From: a virus
Strand: one strand, 5' to 3'
DNA: 64,000 nucleotides
IMG/VR virus record: IMGVR_UViG_3300047157_000162
Location: 1 to 64,000 of that record
Of this stretch, positions 16,794-23,503 are shown in pieces. The position numbers and the translations under genes were made by a program. The notes beneath the pieces are model-generated. The model saw nothing but the letters and a program-made list of their open reading frames with translations. It did no database searches and had not been told where the DNA came from. The number at the start of each line of letters is the position of its first letter. Position 1 is the first letter of the stretch.

Positions 16794-16814
16794 CCTAATT
16801 TAAAATTAAATAAA

Positions 16815-17018
16815 ATGAGTAAAACTAAATTTAATGGATTTGAAAAGTATTTCATCCAAACAGCGTTAAACCACGCTATCAAACAAGCTGAAGAAGATGT
16901 TAAAGAACTAATAAGCGAAGGTAAAAGACCTCTCTATTCAGAAGGTTACTTTACTATGGTAGGTAATGAAATATTAGATAAAGTAAATAGTATGACACTT
17001 AAAAAATACCAAGATTAG
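16815..17018 (+). CDS. Small hypothetical protein (67 aa)
   Basis: MSKTKFNGFEKYFIQTALNH, largely helical and ending VNSMTLKKYQD. The start at 16815 is chosen because upstream in-frame codons lie inside the tRNA. No family recognised. It is expressed either with the tRNA or from an unrecognised signal, since the next promoter-like motif lies downstream. Confidence 0.6.
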   Translation: MSKTKFNGFEKYFIQTALNHAIKQAEEDVKELISEGKRPLYSEGYFTMVGNEILDKVNSMTLKKYQD

Positions 17019-17019
17019 T

Positions 17020-17053
17020 TACAAATTTAATACGATACACTACAGATAATATA
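17020..17053 (+). promoter_or_regulatory. Phage promoter-like motif, copy 8
   Basis: TACAAA at 17020-17025, TAC at 17031-17033, nine bases, then CAGATAATATA at 17043-17053. Precedes the gene at 17077 and the chain of tiny genes behind it. Confidence 0.75.
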
Positions 17054-17076
17054 TATGAATTTAAAATAACAATAGC

Positions 17077-17310
17077 ATGAGCAATTTACTACAATCAATT
17101 AAACCCAAGTACATCAAACTTATTAAACAAAGTGACTACAAGTTTACTTCGTCAAGAATTATTGCTAAACTAGAAAGCAGCAAGTGGTATGGTGAGCTAA
17201 CTATACAAGAGATCAGAGATATATATGACATGTGTAGTATCAACGCGTTAAGAGTATCAGCGTGGGACTACAGATTCGGCGATAACATTTTAATAGACGG
17301 CGATGACTAA
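17077..17310 (+). CDS. Small hypothetical protein (77 aa)
   Basis: MSNLLQSIKPKYIKLIKQSD with a central ASSKWYGELTIQEIRDIYDM-like segment (LESSKWYGELT) and acidic end ILIDGDD. Alpha-helical by appearance, no family recognised. The stop overlaps the start of the next small gene. Confidence 0.6.
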   Translation: MSNLLQSIKPKYIKLIKQSDYKFTSSRIIAKLESSKWYGELTIQEIRDIYDMCSINALRVSAWDYRFGDNILIDGDD

Positions 17311-17434
17311 GCAAGAATTACAACAACGAGCAAGCGACAAAGCTTTCGCTAGAATGTCTATGCTCTTGATTACAATCGAGCAAAACAAAGAAGATATACG
17401 TACAGGTAACTACGGAGGTGTTACATCACACTGA
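17303..17434 (+). CDS. Very small hypothetical protein (43 aa)
   Basis: MTKQELQQRASDKAFARMSM then LLITIEQNKEDIRTGNYGGVTSH. It overlaps the end of the preceding gene by eight bases. Support is limited to coupling, amino-acid composition and lack of an alternative gene in the interval. Confidence 0.45.
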   Translation: MTKQELQQRASDKAFARMSMLLITIEQNKEDIRTGNYGGVTSH

Positions 17435-17435
17435 G

Positions 17436-17519
17436 ATGGATATAGTATTAAATAGTAATAAAACAGAATTAAAGGTGTGGCAATACATCGCTAAATTAAT
17501 AGAAACAGATGAAGAATAA
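17436..17519 (+). CDS. Possible very small peptide (27 aa)
   Basis: MDIVLNSNKTELKVWQYIAK followed by LIETDEE. It begins one base after the previous stop and overlaps the next start. Too short for family recognition; it is listed because the chain of tight starts and stops continues through it. Confidence 0.35.
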   Translation: MDIVLNSNKTELKVWQYIAKLIETDEE

Positions 17520-17631
17520 ATATATAACCGACGAGTTAATAACTCAGAGAATGTCCGAGAAAGGTTGGATCGAAGGATGTGACGACGAGCATGCTAGAAA
17601 CCAAGTACTTGCACACTATGAATGTGAATAA
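17509..17631 (+). CDS. Very small hypothetical protein (40 aa)
   Basis: MKNKYITDELITQRMSEKGW followed by IEGCDDEHARNQVLAHYECE. Acidic with two Cys residues. It overlaps the previous tiny gene by 11 bases. The composition looks coding, but no homologous family is recognised. Confidence 0.45.
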   Translation: MKNKYITDELITQRMSEKGWIEGCDDEHARNQVLAHYECE

Positions 17632-17741
17632 CTGATCAATGGCGAAACCCAGACTTCAGTGTATACGAAGAGTCAACTGCTGACGGCTACTCTGTATGGA
17701 TAGCTGCCGCTGATACAACTCGTATAAACGTAAACGAAGAT

Positions 17742-18167
17742 GTGTACTACTATGAAAACGAACTTACAGACGCGTTATACGAAGTAATACCTGACTACAA
17801 TCAGATATACTGTGACAACTATGACTTTGTTGAAGATGCTATCACTAGACACTACGAAGATCTATTATGTAAAATGGAAGACGAAATTATAGATGAGTTA
17901 CTTAATGAAGGTTATAACCATAAAATAGTTAACCCTATAAACACGCTACAATATATAGAAATGATCTCTCAAGATTGTAGTTTTTTAGACGGTAGCTCAA
18001 GAGCTATAAATCTAACAGTAGATGAAGACTATAGGTATTTAAACTATGCTAGTCAAATAATTAAAGACAGAGCCAGGTATGAGATTGTAGCTAATCATTA
18101 TGGTCTAACTATCGAAAGAGCTGTTAAAGGTGAATTAATATTTAAAGAATTAAAAAATGAAAACTAA
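17742..18167 (+). CDS. Acidic hypothetical protein (141 aa or longer)
   Basis: The listed start is GTG at 17742 (GTG TAC TAC TAT). The same frame stays open upstream to about 17633 and reads well there (NPDFSVYEESTADGYSVW, then IAAADTTRINVNEDV), so the true protein probably begins near 17635 at a start lost to an indel or at an unusual codon; an ATG at 17640 exists one frame away. The protein is strongly acidic and Tyr-rich with long helices. No family is recognised. It overlaps the next gene by 11 bases. Confidence 0.6.
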   Translation: MYYYENELTDALYEVIPDYNQIYCDNYDFVEDAITRHYEDLLCKMEDEIIDELLNEGYNHKIVNPINTLQYIEMISQDCSFLDGSSRAINLTVDEDYRYLNYASQIIKDRARYEIVANHYGLTIERAVKGELIFKELKNEN

Positions 18168-18420
18168 AAAACAAACAGTACCTAAATGGTTTAAAGGAAC
18201 CATATATGGTGAAGGTGAAACAGTAACCAATCCGTTCAGTGGCGAATGCTATACACTCAACAGCCTCGAGCTCTCAATGTACGATTATATTATGGGTAGC
18301 CAATATATATTTGAAGTAGCACCTAAAACTGTTACACCTAAACAAGTCAGTGAGTTTCAAAAAGCGTTAAACTGGTTTCGTAAAAATAATACAGAAGCAT
18401 ACTTCGTGTTGCTTGATTAA
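18157..18420 (+). CDS. Small hypothetical protein (87 aa)
   Basis: Starts MKTKKQTVPKWFKGTIYGEG and contains NPFSGECYTLNSLELSMYDY. The overlap with the preceding gene fixes the start. It resembles small conserved phage proteins with a beta N-terminus and a helical end (QVSEFQKALNWFRKNN), but the family is not known to me. Promoter motif 9 begins one base after the stop codon. Confidence 0.65.
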   Translation: MKTKKQTVPKWFKGTIYGEGETVTNPFSGECYTLNSLELSMYDYIMGSQYIFEVAPKTVTPKQVSEFQKALNWFRKNNTEAYFVLLD

Positions 18421-18454
18421 TACAAACTAAATACGATCGCTAATAGATAATATA
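18421..18454 (+). promoter_or_regulatory. Phage promoter-like motif, copy 9
   Basis: TACAAA at 18421-18426, TAC at 18432-18434, nine bases, then TAGATAATATA at 18444-18454. This is the closest copy to the consensus and stands just before the GP88-family gene. Confidence 0.8.
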
Positions 18455-18464
18455 ATAAAAAATT

Positions 18465-19070
18465 ATGAACTTATTAACACAAAATTCTAAACTAAAAAAA
18501 ACATCAAAAGAACTCGGGTTCCGGGTCTTTAACTTCGGTATTCCTGCCTACAAATCTGCTAGCGGGAAACTGACGTGCCCAATGGCTGACAGTTGTGTTA
18601 AATTCTGTTATGCCAAGAAAGGAGCCTACATCTGGAGTAACGTAAAACCTGCGTTTGAAAAGCGTTATCAACTCAGCAAGACTGACATGTTTGTTGATGC
18701 TATGAACGCTGAAATACGTAAGAAGAAACCTGATTACGTCAGAGTCCATGATAGCGGCGATTATTATTCTCGCGCATATCTAAAAAAGTGGATCGACATT
18801 GCTAATAGCAATCCTAACGTACGGTTTTACAGTTACACCAACATGATTGATATGATGTTAAAAACCTCATTACCAAGTAATTACGATATAATATTCAGTG
18901 ACTCTGGAAAACAAAAACATTTAATAGATGAGACAAAGCATAGACACACTAAAATTTTCTCAAGCCATGCTGATCTTGATAGGGCTTCGTATACTGATGC
19001 CAGCTCTATTGATTTAATGGCTACTAAGTGGTTTAATAACACTAATAAAGTAGGTTTAGTATTTCACTAG
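18465..19070 (+). CDS. GP88-family phage protein
   Basis: A 201-residue protein with the pattern of the phage gene product 88 family: LTQNSKLKKTSKELGFRVFN, then the conserved block LTCPMADSCVKFCYAKKGAY with three Cys, then YVRVHDSGDYYSRAYLKKW. The family is widespread in phages and plasmids; its biochemical role is unknown, though the Cys cluster suggests metal binding. The length is close to usual for the family. It has its own promoter-like motif ten bases upstream and another directly after the stop. Confidence 0.75.
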   Translation: MNLLTQNSKLKKTSKELGFRVFNFGIPAYKSASGKLTCPMADSCVKFCYAKKGAYIWSNVKPAFEKRYQLSKTDMFVDAMNAEIRKKKPDYVRVHDSGDYYSRAYLKKWIDIANSNPNVRFYSYTNMIDMMLKTSLPSNYDIIFSDSGKQKHLIDETKHRHTKIFSSHADLDRASYTDASSIDLMATKWFNNTNKVGLVFH

Positions 19071-19104
19071 TACAAACTAAATACAATTAACTATAGATAA
19101 TATA
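19071..19104 (+). promoter_or_regulatory. Phage promoter-like motif, copy 10
   Basis: TACAAA at 19071-19076, TAC at 19082-19084, nine bases, then TAGATAATATA at 19094-19104. It is the last copy seen and heads the repair, regulator and sigma genes. A seven-codon ATG frame (19121-19144) lies between it and the 19144 gene. Confidence 0.75.
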
Positions 19105-19143
19105 ATAAACAAAAAACTTATGAACACATTTAAAAAGCAATAA

Positions 19144-19425
19144 ATGACAGAAAAAGATATTACTAAAATAGCCGAACTAGCAGCTAAAATTATTATAGAT
19201 CACTTAGAAGCAAAGCAAGACGAATGGAATCAAGACTTTCAAATATCAATGGAGAATATTAAACAAGACGGCTTTGGTAATATGCGTATGATGTCTGAGC
19301 AAGAAATAATACACATGCAGATAGACGAATTACAGCAAGAATTAGACAAAGCTGTTGAAGATCAAAACTTCACGTTAGCTAGTAAAATAAATAGCAAAAT
19401 AATAGATTTAAAAGCAAAATTATGA
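19144..19425 (+). CDS. Small protein with a UVR-like motif
   Basis: A 93-residue helical protein. Its C-terminal 35 residues (MQIDELQQELDKAVEDQNFT then LASKINSKIIDLKAKL) match the layout of the UVR motif of UvrB and UvrC: paired helices with L...L..A....(F)..A..(I)...I..L. In bacteria this motif lets UvrB and UvrC dock. Its stop overlaps the start of the next gene, which looks like a pyrimidine-dimer excision protein, so a DNA-repair role is plausible. The short length makes the match tentative. Confidence 0.55.
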   Translation: MTEKDITKIAELAAKIIIDHLEAKQDEWNQDFQISMENIKQDGFGNMRMMSEQEIIHMQIDELQQELDKAVEDQNFTLASKINSKIIDLKAKL

Positions 19426-19907
19426 ATATATTTTATTTAAATTCTGATCCTAAAAAAGCTGCAGTCATACAATATAACAAGCACGTCGTAAAGATGATCT
19501 TAGAATCAGCCCAGATGCTCTGTACGGCACATCATCATTATGCCGAACTTAATTATCCGATGGTTAAAGTGCCTTATAAGAAAGCGCATTACAATCATCC
19601 GTCTACTATATGGTGTAGACAAAACGCAAAGCAATACATGTGGTTGTATAATCATATGATAGCACTAGGCGAAGAGTATACTAAAAGATATAATAAAATA
19701 CACTTAACAATAACTAAATGCAAAGAACCTTTAAAACAATTACCATTAGGAATACCGGACAATACTTTTACAGAACCACCACAATGTATGCCAGAAGAGT
19801 ACAAAGTACAAGGTGACAGTGTATCAGCATACTGGAATTATTATGAAAACGAAAAACACACTGTAAAAAGCGCAAGCGAACAAATAATAACTAGAAATAA
19901 TGGGTAG
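19422..19907 (+). CDS. Pyrimidine-dimer glycosylase-like protein
   Basis: A 161-residue protein in a family common in marine phages. Visible marks are MNIFYLNSDPKKAAVIQYNK, HVVKMILESAQML, TAHHHY, a KKAHYNHPSTIWCRQ block and LGEEYTKRYNKIH. This HVVKM...ESAQ...NHP...W pattern is usually assigned to the pyrimidine dimer DNA glycosylase (T4 endonuclease V-like) superfamily, though biochemistry for this branch is lacking to my knowledge. It starts in a four-base overlap with the UVR-motif gene. Role inferred: repair or processing of phage DNA. Confidence 0.55.
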   Translation: MNIFYLNSDPKKAAVIQYNKHVVKMILESAQMLCTAHHHYAELNYPMVKVPYKKAHYNHPSTIWCRQNAKQYMWLYNHMIALGEEYTKRYNKIHLTITKCKEPLKQLPLGIPDNTFTEPPQCMPEEYKVQGDSVSAYWNYYENEKHTVKSASEQIITRNNG

Positions 19908-20046
19908 AACTAAACAATTATTCGAGGAAATGAGGCTAGAACAAAAAGATTTTTTTAATGAAAAAAATATAATATACCAAACATTAGGTTATTGTGAAAG
20001 TGTAGACTGTGACAATAGGCCTTTAGATATAATAGTAACTGGCTAA
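19900..20046 (+). CDS. Small hypothetical protein (48 aa)
   Basis: MGRTKQLFEEMRLEQKDFFN followed by EKNIIYQTLGYCESVDCDNR and PLDIIVTG. Starts in an overlap with the previous gene and ends in TAATG, the ATG being the start of the HTH gene at 20046. Its last 12 codons lie inside repeat element copy C, so the element is tolerated within coding sequence. Function unknown. Confidence 0.55.
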   Translation: MGRTKQLFEEMRLEQKDFFNEKNIIYQTLGYCESVDCDNRPLDIIVTG

Positions 20047-20051
20047 TGTCA
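20010..20051 (-). repeat. 42-bp imperfect inverted-repeat element, copy C (reverse orientation)
   Basis: On the plus strand it starts TGACAATAGGC and ends GGCTAATGTCA. Its reverse complement aligns with copies A and B along the whole length, including AGTTACTAT inside the arm, so this copy is inverted relative to A and B. It spans the end of the 19900 gene and supplies the start codon of the 20046 gene (TAATGTCA). Confidence 0.7.
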
Positions 20052-20666
20052 TACAATAGAAAATTAGACTTTTTTAATAAGCATCGTATTATATATAGAA
20101 GAGATCCCATTAATGATATTCCAACAGAGGTATATGATTGGGGTAGTTACTATGAGAACGGTACAAACGAATGCTATACATTGTTCCGCAGTAAGGCTAA
20201 AATAAATACTTATAAAAGCTTGAAGTGGCACATGCTAGTTATATGGTACTTAAACCCTCAATTAACTCACGATAAATTCTCTGATATATGTATTTTCATA
20301 TGTAACAAGATAAATGGCTTTGTAACATTTGAAATAAGTAGTTGGCATTTTGAGCAAATGGTATACGATGTTTTGATGTCTGATCTTGAACAACCACCTA
20401 AAAATAAATCACGTAAAATTATATTTAAAGAATACACAGGATTAACATTAAGTGAAAAAATGAAAATAGTAGGTAAATTAGTAGGTAGATCATCTGTAAT
20501 AGATGAAGAATCAATATATCAATGCATGCTAGATCTTCACGACGATGGTAATAAAATAACAATAACTAGAATAGCAGGTCTATTAGATTGCTCTGCTAGA
20601 ACTATATATAGAAATATGGGTAATGAATTAAAAAAAGAAAAAGAATTATTAAATCAGCAATTATGA
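20046..20666 (+). CDS. HTH-containing putative transcription regulator
   Basis: A 206-residue protein with a basic N-terminus (MSYNRKLDFFNKHRIIYRRD), a hydrophobic/aromatic middle, and a C-terminal helix-turn-helix around residues 165-200: ITITRIAGLLDCSARTIYRN. The order of A, G and hydrophobic residues fits a resolvase- or sigma-type HTH. It is chained between two tiny genes, 94 bases upstream of the sigma-factor gene, so it likely works in the same control circuit. DNA target unknown. Confidence 0.65.
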   Translation: MSYNRKLDFFNKHRIIYRRDPINDIPTEVYDWGSYYENGTNECYTLFRSKAKINTYKSLKWHMLVIWYLNPQLTHDKFSDICIFICNKINGFVTFEISSWHFEQMVYDVLMSDLEQPPKNKSRKIIFKEYTGLTLSEKMKIVGKLVGRSSVIDEESIYQCMLDLHDDGNKITITRIAGLLDCSARTIYRNMGNELKKEKELLNQQL

Positions 20667-20773
20667 GACAAAACTTTAATGAGTGGATGGCTAGTATAGG
20701 TAATATATACTATGCAAACGATAACTTAATGGCAAAAGCATTTGAAAAAATAGATCAATATGAAGAAATATAA
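20663..20773 (+). CDS. Very small hypothetical protein (36 aa)
   Basis: MRQNFNEWMASIGNIYYAND followed by NLMAKAFEKIDQYEEI. Its start overlaps the stop of the HTH gene (ATGA) and its end overlaps the sigma gene start by 14 bases, so it is likely translated as part of the chain. Function unknown. Confidence 0.5.
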   Translation: MRQNFNEWMASIGNIYYANDNLMAKAFEKIDQYEEI

Positions 20774-21527
20774 TATACAAAATTACATAAGGTATAAAGC
20801 AGATGTTAAAAAATCTATAGCTAATCTTGATGGTAAATTTTGGGATGAATATACTAGAGATGAACTTATAGTAAAATTTATACCACTAGTTGAGAACTTA
20901 GCTAGAAAGTTTTCAACATCTGATCAAGCTTCAGGTGTATTAAGTATTAATGATCTTATACAATGTGGTTGCGAAGGACTAGTTAGAGCTGTCGACAGGT
21001 TAGACTGGACTGTTTTACACGAATCTGAAGACGTTGAAAAAACTTTAAAATCGTTTTTAAGTAAAAGAATCAAAGGAGCTATAAGAAGACGTATAGATAT
21101 ATGTAGAGGTAATATTAGAATACCAGAGCATAAGCTAAACGAAATACGTAAAAATCCTGATGACAAAAAAGCAGTTGCTTTGTTTTTTAATTCAGTGTTC
21201 TTAAGTCTTGATAAACCGCATGAGGATGATAATGAAAACGGTGAGTCTTGGAGTAATTCAATACCTGATAAATCTGAGGTTTATAATATAAATTTACTAA
21301 ACTCTTATCTGTTAAGTATACTAAATAAATATTTATCTGAAAAAGAAGCAGACGTTATTAGACTTTCTTATGGTTTAGACTGTGACAAGCATTCAGGAAA
21401 ACAAATAGCAGCTAAACTAGGAATAACTGGAGCACGTGATTATGTGACTGTATCTGAGATAAAAAAGCAAGCTATTAACAAGCTTATAGAAAACGTAGAT
21501 CACTCACAAGTGATTGACTTACTGTAA
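20760..21527 (+). CDS. Phage-encoded sigma-70 family RNA polymerase sigma factor
   Basis: A 255-residue sigma factor. Region 2 spans about residues 28-110: LIVKFIPLVENLARKF, then NDLIQCGCEGLVRAVDRLDW, then FLSKRIKGAIRRRID and IRIPEHKLNEIRK, the last matching the IRIPVH-type segment of primary sigma factors. Region 4 covers about 190-250: LSEKEADVIRLSYGL, then KQIAAKLGITGA and VTVSEIKKQAINKLIENV (recognition helix). Region 1.1 and most of region 3 are missing. It should direct host RNA polymerase to phage promoters; the ten-copy motif at 12.85-19.1 kb is the obvious candidate target. The gene ends a TAATG/ATGA-coupled chain. Confidence 0.85.
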   Translation: MKKYNIQNYIRYKADVKKSIANLDGKFWDEYTRDELIVKFIPLVENLARKFSTSDQASGVLSINDLIQCGCEGLVRAVDRLDWTVLHESEDVEKTLKSFLSKRIKGAIRRRIDICRGNIRIPEHKLNEIRKNPDDKKAVALFFNSVFLSLDKPHEDDNENGESWSNSIPDKSEVYNINLLNSYLLSILNKYLSEKEADVIRLSYGLDCDKHSGKQIAAKLGITGARDYVTVSEIKKQAINKLIENVDHSQVIDLL

Positions 21528-21600
21528 GTTAGGTGATAAAACTAACGTAAAAAAATACGTATATATGTAATTATAATAATAACTAAAACAATTAAAGCCT

Positions 21601-22146
21601 ATGACTTTAAATGAAAAACTAGCAACAATTCAAACTGAATTAAAAGCTAAGAAATCAAGATTTAATTCTTTCGGTAGATACAACTATCGATCAGCTGAAG
21701 ATATATTAGAAGCTGTAAAACCATTTTTATTAAAACTAAAAGTAAATGTAACTATCAACGAAACACTAAAAGAAATAGCAGGTATACCAGTAATGGAGTC
21801 TCAAGCTGTATTAAGCGATGGACAATCTGAAATAATTGCTCAAGCTATAGTAGGTGTAGATATGAATCAAAAAGGTATGAATGTACCTCAGCAATTTGGT
21901 AGTGCTTCTAGTTATGGCAAAAAATATGCTCTCGGAAATTTATTTCTGATTGATGACACTGCGGACAGTGATGCTACTAATACACACGGTACTACAAGTA
22001 AGAAAACAAAAAGTACTTTAACCTCAGAAAAAGATCCAGCGTTTCCAAAAGCTGTAGACTTTATTAAAAAAGGTGGTAAATTAGAAACCATAAAGGCCAA
22101 ATATGATCTATCAAGTGAGATAGAAACTAAACTTAAAACATTATAA
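21601..22146 (+). CDS. erf: ERF-family single-strand annealing protein
   Basis: A 181-residue recombinase. LNEKLATIQTELKAKKSRFN, YNYRSAEDILEAVKPFLLKL and the Gly-rich PQQFGSASSYGKKYALGNLF are the marks of the ERF superfamily (SASSYGKRYAL is diagnostic). A Thr/Ser/Lys-rich linker (130-145) leads to a small helical C-terminal part. ERF proteins anneal complementary single strands during phage recombination and replication. The RecE-like nuclease gene begins directly after its stop, the standard annealase-exonuclease pairing. The start at 21601 follows an A-rich leader. Confidence 0.9.
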   Translation: MTLNEKLATIQTELKAKKSRFNSFGRYNYRSAEDILEAVKPFLLKLKVNVTINETLKEIAGIPVMESQAVLSDGQSEIIAQAIVGVDMNQKGMNVPQQFGSASSYGKKYALGNLFLIDDTADSDATNTHGTTSKKTKSTLTSEKDPAFPKAVDFIKKGGKLETIKAKYDLSSEIETKLKTL

Positions 22147-22887
22147 ATGGATAAAAAAGTTTTAAATGATGCTATTGAGAGACTTAGAAACGATGAGGAC
22201 TACTACGGAGAATTTGGTAGACAATTTAGAAGTAACTCTGATATATCAACATTATTAACTAATCCATTAGCGCTAAGCGCAGAGCAAAAGCCTAACATTA
22301 ATTTCTTAATAGGTGGTTATTTTCACACAGCAATACTTGAGCCAGATAAGCTTAAAAAGTATAGGATAATAGAATCATCAACAAGAAATACAAAGCTCTA
22401 TAAAGAAATATCAGGTGGCGAGATGTGTTTACTGCAACATGAGGTTGACAAGTTAGAACTAATGATAGATACGATGCTATCTAACGATGCTTGTAATGAT
22501 CTTATAAACGGTATAGACGTCGAGTATGAAAAACCAGGTATAAAAGAAATAGAGGGTTTGTTGTGGAAAGGTAAAGCTGATATTGTAAATCATGATGAGA
22601 AGTACGTAGTAGATTTGAAGACTACATCTAATCTTCATAACTTTAGAAGCTCAGCTTATAAATATAATTATGACAGTCAAGCTTATATATATAGAAAGCT
22701 TTTTGGTTATGATCTTATTTTTCTAGCAATAGATAAGGTTACAAGGCAGATAGGTATATTCGACTGTTCTGATAAGTTCTATGACAGCGGTAAGGAAAAA
22801 GTTAAACAAGCAGTAGAGCAATGGAAATTGTTTTACGAAAACCCGGATTTTGATCCAAAAAATTATTTTATTAATTCAACACTTTAA
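22147..22887 (+). CDS. RecE/exonuclease VIII-like PD-(D/E)XK nuclease
   Basis: A 246-residue nuclease of the RecE-like/DUF3799 type. GGYFHTAILEPDKLKKY at about 57-73 is the conserved HxxxLEP motif, and the catalytic core is LWKGKADIVNHDEKYVVDLK then TTSNLHNF (D and E/D-x-K around residues 140-156), followed by YDSQAYIYRKL. It should degrade one strand of duplex ends to create tails for the ERF annealase encoded immediately upstream. No frame break or missing catalytic residue is seen. Confidence 0.85.
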   Translation: MDKKVLNDAIERLRNDEDYYGEFGRQFRSNSDISTLLTNPLALSAEQKPNINFLIGGYFHTAILEPDKLKKYRIIESSTRNTKLYKEISGGEMCLLQHEVDKLELMIDTMLSNDACNDLINGIDVEYEKPGIKEIEGLLWKGKADIVNHDEKYVVDLKTTSNLHNFRSSAYKYNYDSQAYIYRKLFGYDLIFLAIDKVTRQIGIFDCSDKFYDSGKEKVKQAVEQWKLFYENPDFDPKNYFINSTL

Positions 22888-22891
22888 TCAA

Positions 22892-23059
22892 ATGGCAAGA
22901 AGTAAAAAAAGAGTATGCACAGTAACAGGTATGAGAACAAATGAATCAAACTTTTACAGGAATCAAACACATGTAAAAGCAGTAGATAATGTTCGGCGAA
23001 CAACTGGTGCAACTAAAGAACAATTAACAAGAATGTTTAATCAATTAAATACATACTAA
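22892..23059 (+). CDS. Small basic protein (55 aa)
   Basis: Start chosen at 22892 (MARSKKRVCTVTGMRTNESN), four bases after the exonuclease stop; an in-frame ATG at 22850 would overlap that gene. The sequence is basic with one Cys and a helical C-terminus. It lies inside the recombination and replication cassette and may bind nucleic acid; no family recognised. Confidence 0.6.
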   Translation: MARSKKRVCTVTGMRTNESNFYRNQTHVKAVDNVRRTTGATKEQLTRMFNQLNTY

Positions 23060-23063
23060 AATT

Positions 23064-23375
23064 ATGGCTAGTATTATCAAAGCAAATATTAATTTGAACG
23101 AGATCCCTAAGGATAAAATATACAAAGGGAAAAAAGGATCTTATTTACCAATTACAATCACAATAAACGATGAGGTTGATAACTATGGTAATCAAGGCCC
23201 TGTGGTAGTAGAACAATCAAAAGAAGAACGAGAGGCTAAAGCTCCTAAGGTTTATTTAGGTAATGTTAAAGTTGTATGGACTAACGGTGATAATGTTGCC
23301 GCTGCTCCTAGAGAAGGTCAACCTCAACAGGCTGCCCCTGCTTTAACCCCTCAAGAAGATGACTTACCGTTTTAA
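23064..23375 (+). CDS. Putative single-stranded DNA-binding protein
   Basis: A 103-residue protein. The body (ASIIKANINLNEIPKDKIYK, then KVYLGNVKVVW) looks like a short OB-type beta barrel, and residues 80-98 are a Pro/Gln/Ala-rich linker. It ends EDDLPF, the acidic D-D-x-P-F tip used by bacterial SSB proteins to recruit partners. It is shorter than usual bacterial SSB. Its position between the nuclease and the primase-helicase supports the call. The tail is clear; the fold assignment is inferred. Confidence 0.75.
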   Translation: MASIIKANINLNEIPKDKIYKGKKGSYLPITITINDEVDNYGNQGPVVVEQSKEEREAKAPKVYLGNVKVVWTNGDNVAAAPREGQPQQAAPALTPQEDDLPF

Positions 23376-23482
23376 TGTATAAGAATAACGGAGAAACAGC
23401 GTGCCAAATATGTCATGCTGGTATGACTATAGAGGAATTTGAATTTTGTGACATATGTCCTCATTGTAGAGACGGAGAATAA
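23375..23482 (+). CDS. Tiny zinc-ribbon peptide (35 aa)
   Basis: MYKNNGETACQICHAGMTIE followed by EFEFCDICPHCRDGE. Five Cys as CxxC (10, 13), then CxxC (26, 29) and C32 make a zinc-ribbon or rubredoxin-like knuckle likely. It starts in a TAATG-type overlap with the SSB stop. Possibly an accessory of the replisome; function not known. Confidence 0.6.
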   Translation: MYKNNGETACQICHAGMTIEEFEFCDICPHCRDGE

Positions 23483-23503
23483 TTAAATTAAATTAAATAA
23501 CCT

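Noticed and set aside
16612-16794. Minus-strand 60-aa open frame across the tRNA region
   Set aside because: Its sequence (MRRKDSNLRPRVYETRE) is the familiar false translation of a tRNA complement.
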